Part shown: positions 61,172-64,000 of the stretch, in pieces
Layout of the letters: the number at the start of each line of letters is the position of its first letter
Numbering within the stretch: the first letter of the stretch is position 1
The notes under the pieces: model-generated
Databases searched by the model: none
Told to the model about the DNA's origin: nothing
What the model saw: only the letters and a program-made list of their open reading frames with translations
Source: a bacterium HR28
Lineage (GTDB): Bacteria; Chloroflexota; Chloroflexia; Thermomicrobiales; Thermomicrobiaceae
Direction: 5' to 3'
DNA length: 64,000 nt
NCBI GenBank assembly: GCA_002898255.1
Contig: BEIE01000002.1
Location: 496,001-560,000 of the forward strand
Made by a program: the position numbers and the translations under genes

Positions 61172-62812
61172 TTAGCGACGTACACGGACGAGCTGCGCGT
61201 CGTTTCCACTGGTGCTGTTCTGGGTAACGATGAGAGAGCCATCGGGAGCGAAGGCGAAGGCGGTCGGCATGACCAGCCCGGTCAGCAGCAGTGGCGTGTA
61301 GGTGCCGTCTGGAGCGAGTTCCCCAAGTGCGCCCTCGACGAGGCCTTCCTGAGCTGCAAGAAGACCGTGGGCGGTGATTTCCAGGACGATCAGGTTCCCG
61401 TGGGGATCGGTTGCCAGGTCGATCATGTTGGTGAACTCGGTCGCGGCGATTTCGGGCGCCTGCCCAGGGATGACCCGCCACAAGCGTGCTCGTCCCGCCG
61501 GGAAGGGGAAGCCGGTCAGCTCGCTGACATAATACGCCTCGTCGGCCCCCTTGACGATGCTGGTCGGGACAGGCTGCGCCGGTATCTCCGTGCCCGGCGG
61601 GAGATTCAGGAACGGCGGTGCCGGGGCCATAAGCGTTGGGAAGACCGCAAGTGTAGAGATCTCACCGCTTGCGGTGACTGCCAACAAGGTGTTCGCCCCT
61701 GCATCGACGACAATCAGTTGATCACCGTCGACAAGGAGAGCGAAGGGATTGCTGTCAGGCCCCAGGCGGTCCGGATCATTGGCCGTTTCATAGGCGGCAA
61801 GGTCGGCAAGAGGAGTAATGTCACCATCGGGGGTGATACGCAGTAGTTGCCCCAGATATTGGCCGTCACTCGGAAGCTCGGCGCGCACTGCTGGATCAGC
61901 ACCGAGACCGACGGCAACGTAAAGCGTGCCATCGATACCGAGCGCGACGTCTTGCGGGCCGAGCGCAAAGCTGCCGTCAGGAGCGGCAAGCGAGGGAAGC
62001 CCTGTCACAATCCGTTCGACGGACGAACCCGCGATGCGCACGACTGCACCTGATGTACCGAAGCAAATCTGGTTGCCCTCTGGCCCGGCGAGACAAGGAC
62101 CAGAACCACCATTTCCTGCTTCGGCGACATAGATTGTGCCGTCCGATGCCACCGCGATGCCCCGGGGATTATGGAGACTGCTCGCGAGCGTCTCCAATGA
62201 GCGTGCGCGGAGTAGTTCTGCACCGAGCAAACCAAGCATCACGTCCTGGCGCTCCGGTGCTGCCCCGGGATGGAGTTCGAACCGGGCGCGCTCAAAGTAT
62301 TGGACCGTTATGCCGTGGTCAAGAAATGCCTCGCTCAGCGGATAGCCGAAGAGAGATACACCACCGGATTCCTCCCAGAAGGATTGGAAAGCACCAGAAA
62401 CATTGTGACCGGTCGCCGGAAAGAAGCGTGCATCAGATCGGGGCTCGGTCGGCTGGAACGCCGGTAAGGAGCTCCAGCCGGCAGAATATTCAGCACCGAT
62501 CCGCCCCAAGAGGACGTCGTGCTGAGAAGGAGCAGCGTTCGGGTGCCATTCGAAGCGAGCACGCTCGAAGTACTGGACGACGGTGCCCTCTTCAGTCATT
62601 TCGTTGCTCATCGGATAGCCAAAGATGGGCAAGCCACCGAAGTCGTTCCAGAAAGCGAGGAAGCCGTGGCAGATCTGATAGCCCGTTTCAGGAAATTCAC
62701 GACATGGAATCGTATCGTTTGCGGCGTTGGTCACGCGTGGACTCACGAGCGTGACCGCAAGGAGAACGGCGAGTGTGAAAAGGAGAAGCCGGTGAGTGAG
62801 GCGTTCGAACAT
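61172..62812 (-). CDS. Exported ScyD/ScyE-like propeller protein with two FGYP modules
   Basis: The product (546 aa) has a signal peptide (LLLFTLAVLLAVTLVS...TNA), two FGYP modules at about 35-115 and 125-205 (FPETGYQICHGFLAFWND, LPIFGYPMSN, VVQYFERARFEWHP; then FFPATGHNVSGAFQSFWEE, LFGYPLSEAF, VQYFERARFELHP) and a C-terminal six-bladed propeller of the ScyD/ScyE type (HNPRGIAVASDGTIYVAEAG, LGPQDVALGIDGTLYVAVG). The ATG at 62812 has GAAAGGA upstream. It combines the modules seen in the deacetylase at 5550-6905 with a propeller as at 52900-54624. Confidence 0.83.
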   Translation of the reverse strand: MFERLTHRLLLFTLAVLLAVTLVSPRVTNAANDTIPCREFPETGYQICHGFLAFWNDFGGLPIFGYPMSNEMTEEGTVVQYFERARFEWHPNAAPSQHDVLLGRIGAEYSAGWSSLPAFQPTEPRSDARFFPATGHNVSGAFQSFWEESGGVSLFGYPLSEAFLDHGITVQYFERARFELHPGAAPERQDVMLGLLGAELLRARSLETLASSLHNPRGIAVASDGTIYVAEAGNGGSGPCLAGPEGNQICFGTSGAVVRIAGSSVERIVTGLPSLAAPDGSFALGPQDVALGIDGTLYVAVGLGADPAVRAELPSDGQYLGQLLRITPDGDITPLADLAAYETANDPDRLGPDSNPFALLVDGDQLIVVDAGANTLLAVTASGEISTLAVFPTLMAPAPPFLNLPPGTEIPAQPVPTSIVKGADEAYYVSELTGFPFPAGRARLWRVIPGQAPEIAATEFTNMIDLATDPHGNLIVLEITAHGLLAAQEGLVEGALGELAPDGTYTPLLLTGLVMPTAFAFAPDGSLIVTQNSTSGNDAQLVRVRR

Positions 62813-63247
62813 GTTGGGACGTCCTTTCTTCCATTGCCTGTCGTTTCTCACAATCGGAGTGTGGCGCGATGATCGCACCCCGGTTCATTTCCAAGCCATA
62901 GTGAACCCCCTCATAGTCCGGACACTGTGTCGAAGGGTACTGCTGGTGAGGTGGATGCCGGTAATCAGTTCTTTTTCAGAACGTAACGAGTTCATCGCAC
63001 AAGTTTGCTAGCCGCGACGAGCATGCACACTGAGACACGTTCCGGTGGCGATATTCCTGAAGGCAATACAGGCATACATGTCGGGAGGGATCAACGTGCT
63101 GCCTTGGATCGCGATATCACTCGTGGATGGGATCACGGGCGAACGATGAAGATCGTGCATGCTGCTGTCGGCTTGGTCCCTGTGACGGCGTGGATGATGA
63201 CGGAGCGCATCTCGGGAGCAATCGAGTCGGTGTCTGTCATGGCAGGC
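62813..63247. other. 435-bp intergenic region
   Basis: No gene could be supported. It separates two minus-strand genes and should hold the promoter of the exported propeller protein, but no well-spaced elements were found. Confidence 0.4.
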
Positions 63248-63289
63248 AAAAAAGATCGGGGCAACTCGGGTATCCGAGCCACCCCGATC
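63248..63289 (-). terminator. Rho-independent terminator of the alcohol dehydrogenase gene
   Basis: An 8-bp stem (63254-63261 with 63282-63289) with an inner 5-bp stem is followed on the minus strand by six T (63253-63248). It lies 86 bp after the stop of the dehydrogenase. This is the only hairpin in the window with a clear T-run. Confidence 0.85.
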
Positions 63290-63374
63290 GAGGGCCGGGT
63301 CACCTCGCGAGGAGTGTGCATGGTTGGAAGCTGGCGGAGATTGCTCCGCGATCCGCCAGTGTCAGGCGGCGTGC

Positions 63375-64000
63375 TCAGTGATCGAAGAGCAGCACGCCGC
63401 GGATAACGCGTCCTTCGACGACGTCGCGATATCCCTCGTTGATCTGCTCGAGCTTATAGGTCTTCGTGACGAGTTCGTCGAGCTTGAGTTTGCCCATCCG
63501 ATAGAGTTCAAGGAAGCGCGGGATATCGACCTTTGGATTGGAATGTCCGTAGATGGTTCCCACGATCTCCTTGGCGAGGAGCATGAACTCACGGGGGGTC
63601 ACATCGATGTGGTCCATGCCGCGGCCGGAGGCGCCAACGATGACGGTGCGACCGGCCTTGCGCGTGACTTGGGTTGCGAGGCCCACGTGCTCCGGCTTAA
63701 CGTGGTCGAGGGTGAGGAGCACCTTGTCGCAACCAACACCGTTGGTAATCTCCATGATACGCTGATAGACATCCTCGCGCGTGGCATCAATGGTATGTGT
63801 GGCGCCGAATTCCTTGGCCTTTTCCAGCTTCCACGCGACTCGGTCAACAGCAATCACTCGGACTGCGCCGGCGAGGACTGCACCCTGCACCGCGTTCATG
63901 CCCACGCCGCCGACCCCGATCACAGCGACCGTATCACCGGGACGGACGCCACCGCGGAACATCGCAGCGCCGGCTCCGGTCGGGACAGCGCAGGCGACGA
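63375..64000 (-). CDS. Zinc-dependent alcohol dehydrogenase, 3' part (class III/NDMA-dependent type)
   Basis: Only the C-terminal 208 residues lie in the window; the 5' end is beyond 64000. The visible part starts in the helix VACAVPTGAGAA that precedes the Rossmann domain, with dinucleotide motif VIGVGGVGMNAVQGA and IAVDRVAWKLEKAKEFGATHT, the Asp indicating NAD preference. This matches medium-chain dehydrogenases of the class III/NDMA-dependent group. The catalytic zinc ligands would be in the missing part. A strong terminator follows. Confidence 0.88.
   Translation of the reverse strand, partial: VACAVPTGAGAAMFRGGVRPGDTVAVIGVGGVGMNAVQGAVLAGAVRVIAVDRVAWKLEKAKEFGATHTIDATREDVYQRIMEITNGVGCDKVLLTLDHVKPEHVGLATQVTRKAGRTVIVGASGRGMDHIDVTPREFMLLAKEIVGTIYGHSNPKVDIPRFLELYRMGKLKLDELVTKTYKLEQINEGYRDVVEGRVIRGVLLFDH

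Noticed and set aside
63005-63406. 133-codon plus-strand frame near the right edge
   Set aside because: It crosses the terminator and the end of the dehydrogenase gene on the other strand and has no recognisable domain.

Overview
The window reads as a high-GC chromosomal segment of a thermophilic member of the Chloroflexota, most likely class Thermomicrobia. I infer this from overall protein character, frequent GTG/TTG starts, many 1-8 bp gene overlaps, and a repeated family of exported proteins built on an 'FGYP...QYFER' module. No rRNA, tRNA, CRISPR array, transposase or integrase was recognised. The name of the organism is inference; the gene content is read directly.

Layout. 1-5.5 kb: an acyl-CoA synthetase / FadN-like 3-hydroxyacyl-CoA dehydrogenase / enoyl-CoA hydratase operon (fatty-acid oxidation) behind a clear promoter with an inverted repeat on its -10 box. 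5.5-6.9 kb: an exported polysaccharide deacetylase with two FGYP modules. 7.5-15.2 kb (minus strand): a complete type III-B CRISPR interference operon, cmr1-cmr2(cas10)-cmr3-cmr4-cmr5-cmr6, ending with a CARF-HEPN ribonuclease. Cas10 is short, has the GGDD cyclase motif, and lacks the HD nuclease. Directly upstream on the same strand, with a 15-nt gap to cmr1, are an exported trypsin-like protease and a membrane zinc-ribbon/coiled-coil protein. Cas1, Cas2, Cas6 and an array are absent here, so crRNA must come from elsewhere.

17-27.5 kb: an exported lipoprotein-like/FGYP-family protein, an M20 dipeptidase, a coiled-coil protein with 42-bp tandem repeats, a cell-envelope cluster (DUF2334 deacetylase, two tandem GT2 glycosyltransferases, YkoP-like protein), a DsbA-VKOR disulfide-forming pair and a HEAT-like protein. 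28-34 kb: a composite replication-initiator-like protein and a divergent winged-helix protein separated by 1.3 kb of apparently non-coding DNA, then a mercuric reductase gene with a small hydrophobic ORF overlapping its start. 34.4-37.2 kb: a perfect 16-bp palindrome and structured leader ahead of ctaA (heme A synthase), then rsgA, a DinB-family gene and a 32-residue membrane peptide.

37.5-49.3 kb: GntR/FadR regulator, alanine racemase, a very unusual receiver-domain/polytopic-membrane fusion, a proline-racemase-like enzyme with altered catalytic residues, an exported beta-propeller protein, a glycosyltransferase and small proteins. 49.3-64 kb: GH15 glucoamylase/trehalase-like enzyme, creatininase-family hydrolase and proC, a second propeller FGYP protein, HAD hydrolase + PfkB sugar kinase operon behind a promoter flanked by a 9-bp inverted repeat, an AtzG/GatC-like subunit + amidase + dCTP deaminase, a LigM-like O-demethylase, a ScyD/ScyE-like FGYP protein, and the 3' part of a zinc alcohol dehydrogenase running off the right edge.

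The most interesting items are the HD-less type III-B module with its upstream membrane genes, the five-member exported FGYP module family, the receiver-membrane fusion, the composite initiator protein, and several well-formed regulatory elements.
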